Shown: in pieces, positions 24,072 to 32,893 of the stretch
Layout: each line of letters opens with the position of its first letter
Numbering within the stretch: position 1 is the stretch's first letter
DNA from: Streptomyces composti
GTDB lineage: Bacteria; Actinomycetota; Actinomycetes; Streptomycetales; Streptomycetaceae
NCBI RefSeq assembly: GCF_012034205.1
Contig: NZ_JAATEM010000030.1
Location: forward strand, 27,510-91,509
DNA: 64,000 nucleotides
Direction of reading: 5' to 3'
Translations under genes and position numbers: made by a program
The notes under the pieces: generated by a model
What the model saw: only the letters and a program-made list of their open reading frames with translations
Databases searched by the model: none
What the model was told of the DNA's origin: nothing

Positions 24072-24908
24072 TCAGATGCCGACCTTGATGCGCGTGAAGC
24101 GCTTCAGGGTGACACCGGCCTCGTCCAGGACCTTCTGGACGGACTTCTTGTTGTCCAGCGCGTAGGGCTGGCCGAGCAGCGTGGCGTCCTTGAAGAAGCC
24201 GTTGAGGCGACCCTCGACGATCTTCGGCACGGCCGCCTCGGGCTTGCCCTCGGCGCGGGTGGTCTCCTCGGCGATGCGGCGCTCGGCCTCGACGACCTCG
24301 GCCGGCACGTCGTCCTTGGAGAGGTACTTCGGCGCGAACGCGGCGATGTGCTGGGCGACGCCCTTGGCGACCTCGGCGTTCGGCTTGTCGAACTCGACGA
24401 GCACACCGATCTGCGGCGGCAGGTCGGGCATGGTGCGGTGCATGTACGCGGTGACGTAGCCGTCGGAGAACTGCGCGAAGCGGTCCAGGACGATCTTCTC
24501 GCCGAGGTTGGCGTTGGCCTCGTCCACGAACGCCTGGACGGTCTTGCCGGGCTCGATCTCGGAGGCGAGCAGGGCCTCGATGTCGGCCGGGGAGGTCTTC
24601 GCCACGTGCTCCGCGATGGCCTTGGCGACGTTCTGGAACTTCTCGCCCTTGGCGACGAAGTCCGTCTCGCACTTCAGCTCGACGAGCACGCCGGAGGAGT
24701 TGTCGTCGGCGATGATCGAGACCACGGCGCCGTTCTCGGCGGAGCGGCCCTCGCGCTTGGCGACGCCCTTCTGGCCCTTGATGCGGAGCGCCTCGACGGC
24801 CTTCTCGATGTTGCCCTCGGCCTCGTCCAGCGCCTTCTTGCAGTCCATCATGCCGGCGCCGGTGAGCTCCCGGAGCTTCTTGACGTCGGCGGCGGTGTAG
24901 TTCGCCAT
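24072..24908 (-). CDS. tsf: translation elongation factor Ts
   Basis: This 278-residue guanine-nucleotide exchange factor recharges EF-Tu with GTP. It starts MANYTAADVKKLRELTGAGMMDCKKALDEA, the N-terminal domain that contacts EF-Tu, with the conserved TGAGMMDCK motif. The core contains the CETDFVAKGEKF motif, whose Asp-Phe pair disrupts the EF-Tu Mg site. Length and motifs are complete. It follows rpsB on the same strand, separated by a region with a large hairpin. Confidence 0.96.
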   Translation of the reverse strand: MANYTAADVKKLRELTGAGMMDCKKALDEAEGNIEKAVEALRIKGQKGVAKREGRSAENGAVVSIIADDNSSGVLVELKCETDFVAKGEKFQNVAKAIAEHVAKTSPADIEALLASEIEPGKTVQAFVDEANANLGEKIVLDRFAQFSDGYVTAYMHRTMPDLPPQIGVLVEFDKPNAEVAKGVAQHIAAFAPKYLSKDDVPAEVVEAERRIAEETTRAEGKPEAAVPKIVEGRLNGFFKDATLLGQPYALDNKKSVQKVLDEAGVTLKRFTRIKVGI

Positions 24909-24943
24909 GAGTCTGTGAGTCTTTCTCGAAGTCTGGAGGTTCG

Positions 24944-25004
24944 AGGCCTGCGGCGGTGGTGCGCTGCGCTGCGGTATGCAGTTCTGCGTTGGCGCCGCAG
25001 GCCT
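24944..25004 (-). terminator. large hairpin in the rpsB-tsf gap
   Basis: AGGCCTGCGGCG (24944-24955) and CGCCGCAGGCCT (24993-25004) form a perfect 12-base stem. Inside, a GC-rich segment with CGCTGCGCTGCGG can form a second helix. It lies between rpsB (ends 25097) and tsf (starts 24908). It is probably an attenuator or a partial terminator that sets the rpsB:tsf ratio. Confidence 0.6.
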
Positions 25005-25096
25005 ACGGGTGGACGGCGGGAGCGGACGTCACCGCGCCCGGGGGCGCTGTGGGCCGGTTCCGGCTCCCGCCGTCATCGCTGACGCTGACGGGAAGG

Positions 25097-25966
25097 TCAG
25101 GCCTTGTCGCCCTCGGCGGCCGGGGCGGCGGGGGCCTCGGCCGGCTTCTCGGCCGCGGCGGCGGCGTCGGCGGCCGGGGCGGCCTCGGCCTTCTTCTTCT
25201 CACCCTCGAGCAGGTCGCGCTCCCACTCGGCGAGCGGCTCGCCCGCGGCCTTCTCGCCCTTGCCCTCGGCGGCACCGCTGCGGGCGATGAGGCCCTCGGC
25301 GACGGCGTCGGCGATCACGCGGGTGAGCAGGGTGACGGAGCGGATCGCGTCGTCGTTGCCCGGGATCTTGTAGTCGACCTCGTCGGGGTCGCAGTTGGTG
25401 TCGAGGATGGCGACGACCGGGATGTTCAGCTTCCGGGCCTCGCCGACCGCGATGTGCTCCTTCTTGGTGTCCACGATCCAGACGGCGCTGGGCACCTTCT
25501 GCATCTCGCGGATACCACCGAGGGTCTTCTCCAGCTTGGCCTTCTCGCGGGAGAGGACCAGCAGCTCCTTCTTGGTGAGGCCAGAGGCGGCCACATCCTC
25601 GAAGTCGATCTGCTCGAGCTCCTTCAGGCGCTGCAGGCGCTTGTAGACGGTCGAGAAGTTGGTGAGCATGCCGCCCAGCCAGCGCTGGTTGACGTAGGGC
25701 ATGCCGACGCGGGTGGCCTGCTCGGCGATGGCCTCCTGCGCCTGCTTCTTCGTACCCACGAACATGATCGTGCCGCCGTGGGCGACGGTCTCCTTGACGA
25801 ACTCGTAGGCACGGTCGATGTACGACAGCGACTGGAGCAGGTCGATGATGTAGATGCCGTTGCGCTCCGTGAAGATGAAGCGCTTCATCTTCGGGTTCCA
25901 ACGACGGGTCTGGTGACCGAAGTGGACGCCGCTCTCCAGCAGCTCCCGCATCGTGACGACGGCCAT
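25097..25966 (-). CDS. rpsB: 30S ribosomal protein S2
   Basis: This 289-residue protein starts at ATG 25966, with AAGGAG eleven bases upstream on the coding strand. It begins MAVVTMRELLESGVHFGHQTRRWNPKMK, the S2 hallmark, and contains TIMFVGTKKQAQEAI and MPYVNQRWLGGMLTNF. After about residue 240 it has the Ala/Glu/Lys-rich low-complexity tail usual for actinobacterial S2. The frame is open well upstream of the ATG but has no similarity there. It is the first gene of the rpsB-tsf pair. Confidence 0.96.
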   Translation of the reverse strand: MAVVTMRELLESGVHFGHQTRRWNPKMKRFIFTERNGIYIIDLLQSLSYIDRAYEFVKETVAHGGTIMFVGTKKQAQEAIAEQATRVGMPYVNQRWLGGMLTNFSTVYKRLQRLKELEQIDFEDVAASGLTKKELLVLSREKAKLEKTLGGIREMQKVPSAVWIVDTKKEHIAVGEARKLNIPVVAILDTNCDPDEVDYKIPGNDDAIRSVTLLTRVIADAVAEGLIARSGAAEGKGEKAAGEPLAEWERDLLEGEKKKAEAAPAADAAAAAEKPAEAPAAPAAEGDKA

Positions 25967-26245
25967 GGCCGTTTCTCCTTGGATTTCTCGGTTGTGCCGC
26001 GGGGGCCGGACGGCTCCCGCGCCTGACGCCCGCAACGCGCCGTGCCACGAGGGACCGAGGGGCGCTGACACCGGGGGACGGCCGTGACCGGACCGGATGT
26101 CGGGGCGTGCGAAGTCGACCCGGTGGCCCGGGTCGCCACCAGAAGTGTACGGGACCCGCGGGGCCCCGGGTGACGCCGTTGTCCACAAGCCGCCGCCTGT
26201 CCACAGGTCCACGCCATGATCGGGCGTTCCGGCGACGCTGGCGGC

Positions 26246-26953
26246 ATGCGGATGAGGCGATCGAGGCGATGTGCGAGAGCGGCGGTCCGGTCGGCCGTCC
26301 TGGCGGCTCTGACCTGCGTGCTGCTCCTGTCCCCTCCCCCGGCCCGGCTGCTCGCGGCGGGGACCGGGGGCGGCGCGGGTGCGGGGGCGGGGGACGCGGC
26401 GGGGGCGCCGGCCTCGCCGAAGACGGCGGACGCGGCGGGGGCACGGGCCTCGCCGGAAGCGCCGGACGCGGCAGGAGCGGACGTGCCCGCGATCGGGCGG
26501 GCGTGGCCGGTGGGGACGGGCCCCGCGGTGCTGCGCGGCTGGGAACCACCGGCCACGCCCTACGGCCGGGGCCACCGCGGTGTCGACCTGGCCGCGCCCG
26601 CGGGGACGCCGGTCCGGGCGGTCGCGGCGGGCCGGGTGTTCTTCGCGGGCCGGGTGGCCGGAAAGGGCGTGCTCTCGGTGGAGCTGTCCGGCACCGGCGA
26701 TCCCCCGCTGCGGACGACCTACGAGCCGGTGGGGGCGTCGGTCCGCGAGGGCGACGAGGTGACCGCGGGTGAGGTGATCGGCGTGGTGGAGCCCGGCGGC
26801 TCACACTGCAGGGCGCCCTGCCTCCACTGGGGCCTGCGCAGAGCCGGCACCTACCTGAACCCGCTCGCCCTCCTGCCGCCGTGGCTGCTCCACCGGGGAC
26901 CGTCGAGACTGCTGCCGGTCCTGGGGGTGCCGCTCCCGGACGGTCCGGCGTGA
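26246..26953 (+). CDS. secreted M23 (LytM-like) peptidase-domain protein
   Basis: This ~235-residue protein has an Arg-rich start and a signal-peptide-like stretch (VLAALTCVLLLSPPPARLLAAG), then a Gly/Ala-rich linker (roughly residues 40-85). The C-terminal LytM domain has the first zinc motif HxxxD in GHRGVDLAAPAGTPV. The second motif reads CLHWGLR instead of HxH, so one zinc-ligand position is Cys. This CLHWG form is, from memory, common in actinobacterial homologues. Peptidoglycan cleavage is therefore plausible but not certain. The start is uncertain: ATG 26246 and ATG 26252 are preferred; ATG 26216 is also in frame. It is divergent from rpsB and converges on a TetR gene. Confidence 0.8.
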   Translation: MRMRRSRRCARAAVRSAVLAALTCVLLLSPPPARLLAAGTGGGAGAGAGDAAGAPASPKTADAAGARASPEAPDAAGADVPAIGRAWPVGTGPAVLRGWEPPATPYGRGHRGVDLAAPAGTPVRAVAAGRVFFAGRVAGKGVLSVELSGTGDPPLRTTYEPVGASVREGDEVTAGEVIGVVEPGGSHCRAPCLHWGLRRAGTYLNPLALLPPWLLHRGPSRLLPVLGVPLPDGPA

Positions 26954-26971
26954 GCCGGGGCCGGACGGCGG

Positions 26972-27559
26972 TCAGCCGCCGACGCCACGGAGGGCCATGG
27001 AGACCGCCGCCTCGGTGACGGCCCCGGGGTCCTCCACGCCGAGTTCGATGCGGCGGACGGCCGAGTCGACGATGCCCTGGAGCAGCATGGCCGCCAGGCG
27101 GGGCTGGTCGTGGTTCAGCTCGGCGAGGGCGTCGACGATCATGGCGATCAGGCCGCCGTGGGCCGCGCGGATCTTCTCCCGGGCGCCCGCGTCCAGCTCG
27201 CCGGCGGAGATGGCCACGACGGCGCGGTGCCTGCGGTCCCCGACCAGCGCGAGCTGGGTGCGGACATAGGCCTCGATCTTGGCCTCGGGGCCGTCCACCG
27301 CGGCCATCGCCGCCTCGACCTCGGCCGCCCAGACCGGGAAGTCGACCGCGCACAGCTCTTCGACGACCGCCGCCCGCGACCGGAAGTACTCGTAGACCGA
27401 GGAGCGCGCGAGGCCCGTGCGTTCGGCGAGGGCCGGGAAGGTCAGCGCCTCCGTACCGCCCTCGGACAGCAGGGAGCGTGCCGCGTCCAGCAGGGCGGCA
27501 CGCTGCATCGACCGGTGCTCGGCCACGGAGGCCGCTCGAATCCTTGGCACGTCGACCAC
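26972..27559 (-). CDS. TetR-family transcriptional regulator
   Basis: This 195-residue regulator has a TetR helix-turn-helix at about residues 20-65 (LTFPALAERTGLARSSVYEYFRSRAAVVEELC). Its ligand domain includes KIEAYVRTQLALVGDRRHRAVVAIS. It starts at GTG 27559. The gene lies 66 bases downstream of whiG's stop and on the same strand, so it may be read from the whiG transcript. It ends 18 bases from the end of the convergent M23 gene. Its targets are unknown. Confidence 0.85.
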   Translation of the reverse strand: MVDVPRIRAASVAEHRSMQRAALLDAARSLLSEGGTEALTFPALAERTGLARSSVYEYFRSRAAVVEELCAVDFPVWAAEVEAAMAAVDGPEAKIEAYVRTQLALVGDRRHRAVVAISAGELDAGAREKIRAAHGGLIAMIVDALAELNHDQPRLAAMLLQGIVDSAVRRIELGVEDPGAVTEAAVSMALRGVGG

Positions 27560-27625
27560 TGTACGGACGCGCCCCGCACGGCGGGAGTCACTCGGGCGGA
27601 ACCACGAGGTCGACTCCGTGCCCGG

Positions 27626-28468
27626 TCAGCGGCCGAAGCTCGCCAGCTTGGCCCGCAGCTGGAGCACGGACTTGGTGTGGATCTGGCTGACCCGGCTCTC
27701 GGTCACACCCAGCACGTTGCCGATCTCGGCCAGGGTGAGCCCCTCGTAGTAGTACAGGGTCACCACGGTCTTCTCCCGCTCGGGGAGCGTGTTGATGGCC
27801 CGCGCCAGGAAGCGCCGCAGCTCGCGGTCCTCGGCCACCTCCACCGGGTTGTCGGCGGCGGTGTCCTCGAGGGTGTCCATCAGGCTGAGCCGGTCGCCGC
27901 TCTCCCCGCCGGCGTGCAGCAGCTCCTCCAGGGCGACGACGTTGGCGAGCGACAACTGGCTGAAGACGGCGTGCAGTTCGTCCACGGGGATGCCCAGCTC
28001 GCGGGCGACCTCGCTCTCCGTGGGGGTGCGCCTGAGCCGTGCCTCCAGGGTGGCGTAGGCCCGCTCCACATTGCGGGCCTTCTGCCGCACCGAGCGCGGG
28101 ATCCAGTCCAGCGCCCGCAGCTCGTCGATCATCGCGCCCCGGATCCGGGTGATCGCGTAGGTCTCGAACTTGATCTCCCGGTCGACGTCGAACTTCTCGA
28201 TCGCGTCGATCAGCCCGAACACCCCGGAGGAGACGAAGTCCGCCTGGTCCACATTGGGCGGCAGCCCCACGCTGACGCGGCCGGCGACGTACTTCACCAG
28301 CGGCGAGTAGTGCAGGATCAGCTGCTCGCGCAGCCTCTCGTCCCCCGTCTCCTTGTACGACCGCCACAGTTCGTCGAGCGTCGAGGGGGCGGGCGGCCGC
28401 ACGCTGCCACCGTCACGGGCGGCTGGGGGGATCGCCGCCCGGTCGGACCCGGAGGTGTGCTGGGGCAT
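27626..28468 (-). CDS. whiG: sporulation RNA polymerase sigma factor (FliA/sigma-28 class)
   Basis: This 280-residue sigma factor directs early aerial-hypha sporulation genes (whiH, whiI) in Streptomyces and is held in check by the anti-sigma factor RsiG with c-di-GMP. All sigma regions are present: 1.2-2 (LREQLILHYSPLVKYVAGRV, DFVSSGVFGLIDAIEKFD, KFETYAITRIRGAMIDELR), region 3 (RRTPTESEVARELGI) and region 4 (LPEREKTVVTLYYYEGLTLAEIGNVLGVTESRVSQIH). The DWIPRSVRQKAR stretch is diagnostic of the FliA/WhiG class. The conserved location beside dprA/comM supports the name. The start is ATG 28468. Confidence 0.95.
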   Translation of the reverse strand: MPQHTSGSDRAAIPPAARDGGSVRPPAPSTLDELWRSYKETGDERLREQLILHYSPLVKYVAGRVSVGLPPNVDQADFVSSGVFGLIDAIEKFDVDREIKFETYAITRIRGAMIDELRALDWIPRSVRQKARNVERAYATLEARLRRTPTESEVARELGIPVDELHAVFSQLSLANVVALEELLHAGGESGDRLSLMDTLEDTAADNPVEVAEDRELRRFLARAINTLPEREKTVVTLYYYEGLTLAEIGNVLGVTESRVSQIHTKSVLQLRAKLASFGR

Positions 28469-28740
28469 TCGTCGCCTTGTGCCGTTCTGCTGCGGAGTGC
28501 TGCTGCCTGGGTGAGCTGTCTGTCTGATGTCGAGTTGCCTGTTCGTGTCGGGATCCTCGTGAGCGTAGCGTGACTAAGGCGTCGCGGTGCGCGAACAACG
28601 AGGGCGGGAGCGTGCGCAGATACGTTCCGAGGGCCGTCCCGCCGGGGCACATCCGTCGCTCTGCGTGATCACCCTGATGCCCCAACTGGCTTATTTTCCC
28701 AGGCGTGTCGCGGTTCCCCCGGACGGCCGAACACGCTCCG

Positions 28741-29898
28741 TCAGCACTCGCGAGCATCGGCCCGGATCGAGATCTTCGCCTGGCGTGTCAACTTCCAGCC
28801 GTCGTCGTGTCGTTCGACGTAACCAAGTGCTCGTAGTTCGTACAGCCTCGCGACGGCGTCGTCCCGGCTGGTCTGGGCGCCGCGGGCGATGTCGGCGACG
28901 GAGGCCGGGGCGCGGGCCGGCAGGGCGGCGAGCACCTGGCGGGTGGCGGCCGGGAGCAGGTCCCGCGGCAGCACGGGACCGTGCCGCTCGGGGGCGAGTT
29001 CGCCGATGCCGCCGACCAGCTCGACGATCTCCGCGGCGTCGGTGACCAGCACGGCGTCCTGTCTGAGCAGCTCGTGCACTCCGGCGGACAAGGCGCTGGT
29101 GGCCGGACCCGGTACTCCCATCGTGTGACGTGCGAGGCGCCGTGCTGCCCGGGCGGTGACCAGGGCTCCGCTGCGGTGGGCCGCCTCGACGACGACGGTG
29201 CCGCGGGTGAGGGCGGCGATCACGCGGTTGCGGAGGATGAACCGGCCGGGGGTCGGATGGTCCCCCGGCGGCAGTTCGCCGACGACGAGGCCCTGGCCGG
29301 CGATCCGGTCGATCAGGGCGGTGTGTCCGCGCGGGTAGGGCCGGTCGATGCCGCAGGCGAGCACCGCGATGGTGGCGCCGTGCGCGCCGAGGGCACCGCG
29401 GTGGGCGGCGCCGTCGATGCCGTAGGCGCCGCCGGAGACCACGACCCAGCCGCGTTCGGCGAGGCCGGCGGCGAGCGTGGCGGCCATGTGGGCGCCGTAC
29501 TCGGTGCAGGCGCGGGCGCCGACGACGGCGACGGAGCGCAGCGCCCACATCCGCAGGTCGGCAGGACCGCGCACCCACAGGCCGAGCGGCCGGGCGTCGC
29601 CGAGGTCGTCGAGCTGGCGGGGCCACTCGGCGGCGCCGGGCGGCACGAACCGCATCCCCGCCTCGTCCGCCGCGGCGAGATCCCGGTCCGGTGCGGCCCG
29701 CTCGGCCCGGGCCCGCAGCCCCTCCCACCGTCTGCCGCTGACGCCGGGCAGGAGCGGGCCGTGGCCCCGCAGCCGGGCCGCGGTCTCGGGCGCCCCGAGT
29801 TCGCGCACCCACTGCCCGGCGGTGGCGTCCCCCGGTTCGACGACGCGGGTGAGGAAGACGCGGGCGCGCAGCTCGTCGAGGCGCTCGGCGGGGCTCAT
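28741..29898 (-). CDS. dprA: DNA-processing protein DprA/Smf
   Basis: This 385-residue protein starts at ATG 29898, overlapping the comM stop (ATGA). The central Rossmann-like domain carries SVAVVGARACTEYGAH, VVSGGAYGIDGAAHRGAL, VLACGIDRPYP and SGALVTARAARRLARH, all typical of DprA, which binds single-stranded DNA and loads RecA. An N-terminal helical part and a C-terminal winged-helix segment (ASVADIARGAQTSRDDAVARLYELRALGYVERH) flank it. Streptomyces are not known for natural competence, so its role may lie in recombination or phage-related DNA handling. Confidence 0.93.
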   Translation of the reverse strand: MSPAERLDELRARVFLTRVVEPGDATAGQWVRELGAPETAARLRGHGPLLPGVSGRRWEGLRARAERAAPDRDLAAADEAGMRFVPPGAAEWPRQLDDLGDARPLGLWVRGPADLRMWALRSVAVVGARACTEYGAHMAATLAAGLAERGWVVVSGGAYGIDGAAHRGALGAHGATIAVLACGIDRPYPRGHTALIDRIAGQGLVVGELPPGDHPTPGRFILRNRVIAALTRGTVVVEAAHRSGALVTARAARRLARHTMGVPGPATSALSAGVHELLRQDAVLVTDAAEIVELVGGIGELAPERHGPVLPRDLLPAATRQVLAALPARAPASVADIARGAQTSRDDAVARLYELRALGYVERHDDGWKLTRQAKISIRADAREC

Positions 29899-31520
29899 GC
29901 CGTGGCCCCGATGGCCATGGGCACGCCCCTGGGGACTCCGGTGCGCAGCTGCAGGGCCAGGGCGACGTCGGTGGCGTCGGGCCGGTCGTGGCCGGTCAGG
30001 TCGGCGACGGTCCAGGCGACCCGCAGGACCCGGTCGATGCCGCGTGCGGTGAGCATTCCGCGCTCCAGGCTCCGCTCGGCCTCCTCCATGGCGCCGGGGG
30101 CGGCGTGGAAGCGGCTGCGCAGCTCGCGTCCGGGAATCTCGCTGTTGGTGCGCCACGGGGTTCCGGCGAGGCGTGCGGCGGCGCGTTCCCGGGCGGCCCG
30201 CACCCGGGCGGCGACCTGGGCGGTGGACTCGCCGCGGGCGCCGGTCGCGGCGAGCTCGGAGCGGGTGACGCGGTCGACCTCCACGCGCAGGTCCACCCGG
30301 TCGAGGAGCGGACCGGAGAGCCTGGCCTGGTAGCGGCGGATCGCGGAGGGCGGGCACTCGCACTGGTCGTCCTTGAGCGAGAAGCGCCCGCACGGGCAGG
30401 GGTTGGCGGCCAGCACCATCAGGAACTTCGCCGGGAAGCGGACGACTCCGGCGCTGCGCGCGATGACGACGTGCCCGGCCTCCAGGGGCTGGCGGAGGGC
30501 GTCCAGGGCATGGCTGCTGAATTCGGGAGTCTCGTCCAGGAAGAGTACGCCGCGGTGGGACAGCGCGACCGCGCCCGGCCTGGCGACTCCGGGGCCGCCG
30601 CCCACGAGGGCCTGCATGGTGGCCGAGTGGTGCGGCGCGCAGTAGGGCGGCACGTCGATCAGGGGTTTGCCCGGTGGGAGCAGGCCCGCCACCGAGTGGA
30701 CGGCGGTGACCTCCAGGGCCTCCTGGCGGCCGAGCCGGGGGAGGATCGCGGGCAGCCGCTCGGCCAGCATCGTCTTGCCCGCACCCGGCGGGCCCTCCAG
30801 GAACAGGTGGTGGCCTCCGGCGGCGGCCACCTCCACGGCCGTGCGGGCCGAGGTCTGGCCGACGACGTCGGCGAGGTCGTGGCCGTGCTCGTGCTGGGCG
30901 GCGCCGACGGTGTGCATGCCGGTGGCGGCACCGGTGCCGGGGACGCGGAGCCCGGCGAGGAGCGGGTCGGGCCTGCCGTGCTCGGGCTGCTCCTCCTCGG
31001 GGACGGGCTCGTCGGCGAGCACCGCGATCAGCTGGCGCAGGCTGCGGATGCCGAGGACCGAGATCCCCGGCACCAGGGAGGCTTCCGCCGCCGCGCACTC
31101 GGGCACGACGACCTGTTCGTAGCCGGCGTCGGCGGCGGCGAGCACGGCCGGTAGTACGCCCCGGACGGGCCTGACCCGGCCGTCCAGGCCGAGCTCGCCG
31201 ATCATCACGATGTCGGCGAGGACCCGGGGGTCGATCCGCTCGGCGGCCCCGAGGACCGCAGCGGCGACCGCGAGGTCGAAGCCGCTGCCGCTCTTCGGCA
31301 CGGACGCGGGGCTCAGGCCCACGGTGAGCTTCTTCTGCGGCCAGAGGACTCCGGAGTTCACCACGGCGGCGCGGACCCGGTCCTTGCTCTCGGTCAGGCT
31401 CTTGTCGGGCAGGCCGACCAGGGTGAAGGCCGCGACGCCCGGTTCCAGGCCGGCCTGGACCTCCACGACGACGCCCTCCACGCCCACCAGGGCGACCGAG
31501 CAGGTGCGGGCGAATGCCAT
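29895..31520 (-). CDS. comM: YifB/ComM-family Mg-chelatase-like AAA+ ATPase
   Basis: This 541-residue protein begins MAFARTCSVALVGVEGVVVEVQAGLEPG, the N-terminal Lon-S16-like domain of ComM. The AAA+ core has Walker A EGPPGAGKTMLAERLPAILP and Walker B VLFLDE followed by TPEFSSHALDALRQPLE. A small cysteine cluster (NPCPCGRF) and the C-terminal RMGERD-type helical region with ARGIDRVLRVAWTVADLTG complete it. In naturally competent bacteria ComM is a branch-migration helicase for integrating DNA. It is the middle gene of yraN-comM-dprA, with one base between it and yraN. Confidence 0.92.
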   Translation of the reverse strand: MAFARTCSVALVGVEGVVVEVQAGLEPGVAAFTLVGLPDKSLTESKDRVRAAVVNSGVLWPQKKLTVGLSPASVPKSGSGFDLAVAAAVLGAAERIDPRVLADIVMIGELGLDGRVRPVRGVLPAVLAAADAGYEQVVVPECAAAEASLVPGISVLGIRSLRQLIAVLADEPVPEEEQPEHGRPDPLLAGLRVPGTGAATGMHTVGAAQHEHGHDLADVVGQTSARTAVEVAAAGGHHLFLEGPPGAGKTMLAERLPAILPRLGRQEALEVTAVHSVAGLLPPGKPLIDVPPYCAPHHSATMQALVGGGPGVARPGAVALSHRGVLFLDETPEFSSHALDALRQPLEAGHVVIARSAGVVRFPAKFLMVLAANPCPCGRFSLKDDQCECPPSAIRRYQARLSGPLLDRVDLRVEVDRVTRSELAATGARGESTAQVAARVRAARERAAARLAGTPWRTNSEIPGRELRSRFHAAPGAMEEAERSLERGMLTARGIDRVLRVAWTVADLTGHDRPDATDVALALQLRTGVPRGVPMAIGATA

Positions 31521-31521
31521 G

Positions 31522-31893
31522 TCAGGCCACCCCCCGCACGTGCTCGACGCGCGGCGCGCCGCGGGCCGGGAGCTGGATGCCGACCAGGTCGATGCGGACG
31601 CCGCCCGGTGGGGCTCCGCCGTGCTGCTGGAGCCAGCGCTGCGCGAGGTCGCGCAGGCGGGTCGCCTTGGCGGGTGTGATGGCCTCCATCGGGTGCTGGA
31701 AGGGGCCGGTCCTGCGGGTCTTCACCTCGCAGACGACCAGGACGTCCCCGTCCCTGGCCACGAGGTCGATCTCGCCGGTCCGGCCGCAGCGCCAGTTGCG
31801 CTCCAGGACCGTCATCCCGGCCTGCGTCAGCCTGCGTGCGGCCAGGGTCTCGCCGTACCTGCCGAGTGCCCTGCGGGTCTGCTGTGCGTTCAT
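31522..31893 (-). CDS. YraN/UPF0102-family nuclease-like protein
   Basis: This 123-residue protein has the minimal restriction-endonuclease-like fold of the UPF0102 family. Catalytic-type residues are visible as GEIDLVARDGDVLVVCEVKTR, giving the E-x-D and E-V-K pattern. The start ATG 31893 (MNAQQTRRALGRYGE) gives the usual length, and GAGAGG lies upstream. The family accompanies dprA and comM in many genomes, which suggests a role in DNA uptake, recombination or repair. Activity has not been settled for most members. Confidence 0.88.
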   Translation of the reverse strand: MNAQQTRRALGRYGETLAARRLTQAGMTVLERNWRCGRTGEIDLVARDGDVLVVCEVKTRRTGPFQHPMEAITPAKATRLRDLAQRWLQQHGGAPPGGVRIDLVGIQLPARGAPRVEHVRGVA

Positions 31894-32003
31894 GTCGGCA
31901 CCACCTCTCGGCGCCAACGGTCACGCACTCACCGCCGCCGAGTGGATCTTGGTGCGTTACTCGGCGGTTGTGGACAACTCCGTCACCCTCCGGGCTGACC
32001 CCT

Positions 32004-32312
32004 TCAGCCGCTGGGCAGCTCCAGATCGCTCTTGTTGAGCTCTTCGATGTTCACGTCCTTGAACGTCAGTACGCGCACCTGCTTGACGAAGCGGGCGGGC
32101 CGGTACATGTCCCACACCCACGCGTCCGCCATGGAGACCTCGAAGAAGACCTCACCCTGGACCGAGTGCACCTGCATCTCGTAGTCGTTGGTCAGATAGA
32201 AGCGCCGCTCGGTCTCGATCACGTATTTGAACAGACCGACGACATCGCGGTACTCCCGGTAGAGCTTGAGCTCCATCTCGGTCTCGTACTTCTCGAGGTC
32301 CTCGGCGCTCAT
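32004..32312 (-). CDS. DUF2469 family protein
   Basis: This 102-residue acidic protein starts MSAEDLEKYETEMELKLYREYRDVVGLFKYVIETERRFYL, the sequence typical of DUF2469, which is nearly invariant in actinobacteria. The C-terminus reads VRVLTFKDVNIEELNKSDLELP. It has no membrane segment or catalytic motif, and no function is established. It lies between the NUDIX gene and the yraN-comM-dprA cluster on the same strand; this neighbourhood is conserved. Confidence 0.9.
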   Translation of the reverse strand: MSAEDLEKYETEMELKLYREYRDVVGLFKYVIETERRFYLTNDYEMQVHSVQGEVFFEVSMADAWVWDMYRPARFVKQVRVLTFKDVNIEELNKSDLELPSG

Positions 32313-32368
32313 GGCATGTTCCCCTTCAGCCGTGCGATCCCACCATTGTGCGCCAGTCCCGAGGGCCC

Positions 32369-32893
32369 CTAGACGATTTCGGTGTCCAGGGTCACGGGTC
32401 CGGCGGGGGGACCTTCGTCGAGCAGCGTGCGCAGCAGCTCGGCGAGTCTGGTCGGATACACCGTCTCATGCGCCCGGCTCAGTTCCGGGCACGTCCACCA
32501 GCGCGCACCGGCGACGCTGCGCCGCTCCAGGTCGGTCAGGGCCGTGGCGGCGGTGACCGTCTGGGAGGTCCGGGCCAGGTAATACCACTCGTCCTGGTCC
32601 CAGCGGCGGCCGGCGAACGGGAAGGAGCACCTGCGCCGCCACAGCACCGGCCCGAGCTCCACGTCGGTGATGCCGGTCTCCTCGGCGAGTTCCCGCAGGG
32701 CCGCCTGTTCACGGGTCTCGTCGCCCTCCACGCCCCCGCCGGGGGTGAACCACCAGTCGTCGGCCGGGTTGCCCGGTTCGTGGCCGTGCAGCAGCAGGAT
32801 GCGGTCCCGCGGGTCCAGCAGCACCACGCGGGCGACCTTGCGCAGTCCGCCCTCGTAGGTGTCGGCCGGCGGGGCGGCGGGGTCAGTGGCCAC
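32369..32893 (-). CDS. NUDIX hydrolase
   Basis: This 174-residue protein has a complete Nudix box beginning GGGVEGDETREQAALRELAE and ending ETGI, fitting G-x5-E-x7-REUxEExGU with the Mg-binding glutamates in place. Family members hydrolyse nucleoside diphosphates linked to other groups. The substrate cannot be read from the sequence; the WDQDEWYYLARTSQ stretch after the box resembles mutT-like housecleaning enzymes. The GTG start at 32893 overlaps the end of the signal peptidase gene by 11 bases, so the two are co-transcribed. Confidence 0.88.
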   Translation of the reverse strand: MATDPAAPPADTYEGGLRKVARVVLLDPRDRILLLHGHEPGNPADDWWFTPGGGVEGDETREQAALRELAEETGITDVELGPVLWRRRCSFPFAGRRWDQDEWYYLARTSQTVTAATALTDLERRSVAGARWWTCPELSRAHETVYPTRLAELLRTLLDEGPPAGPVTLDTEIV

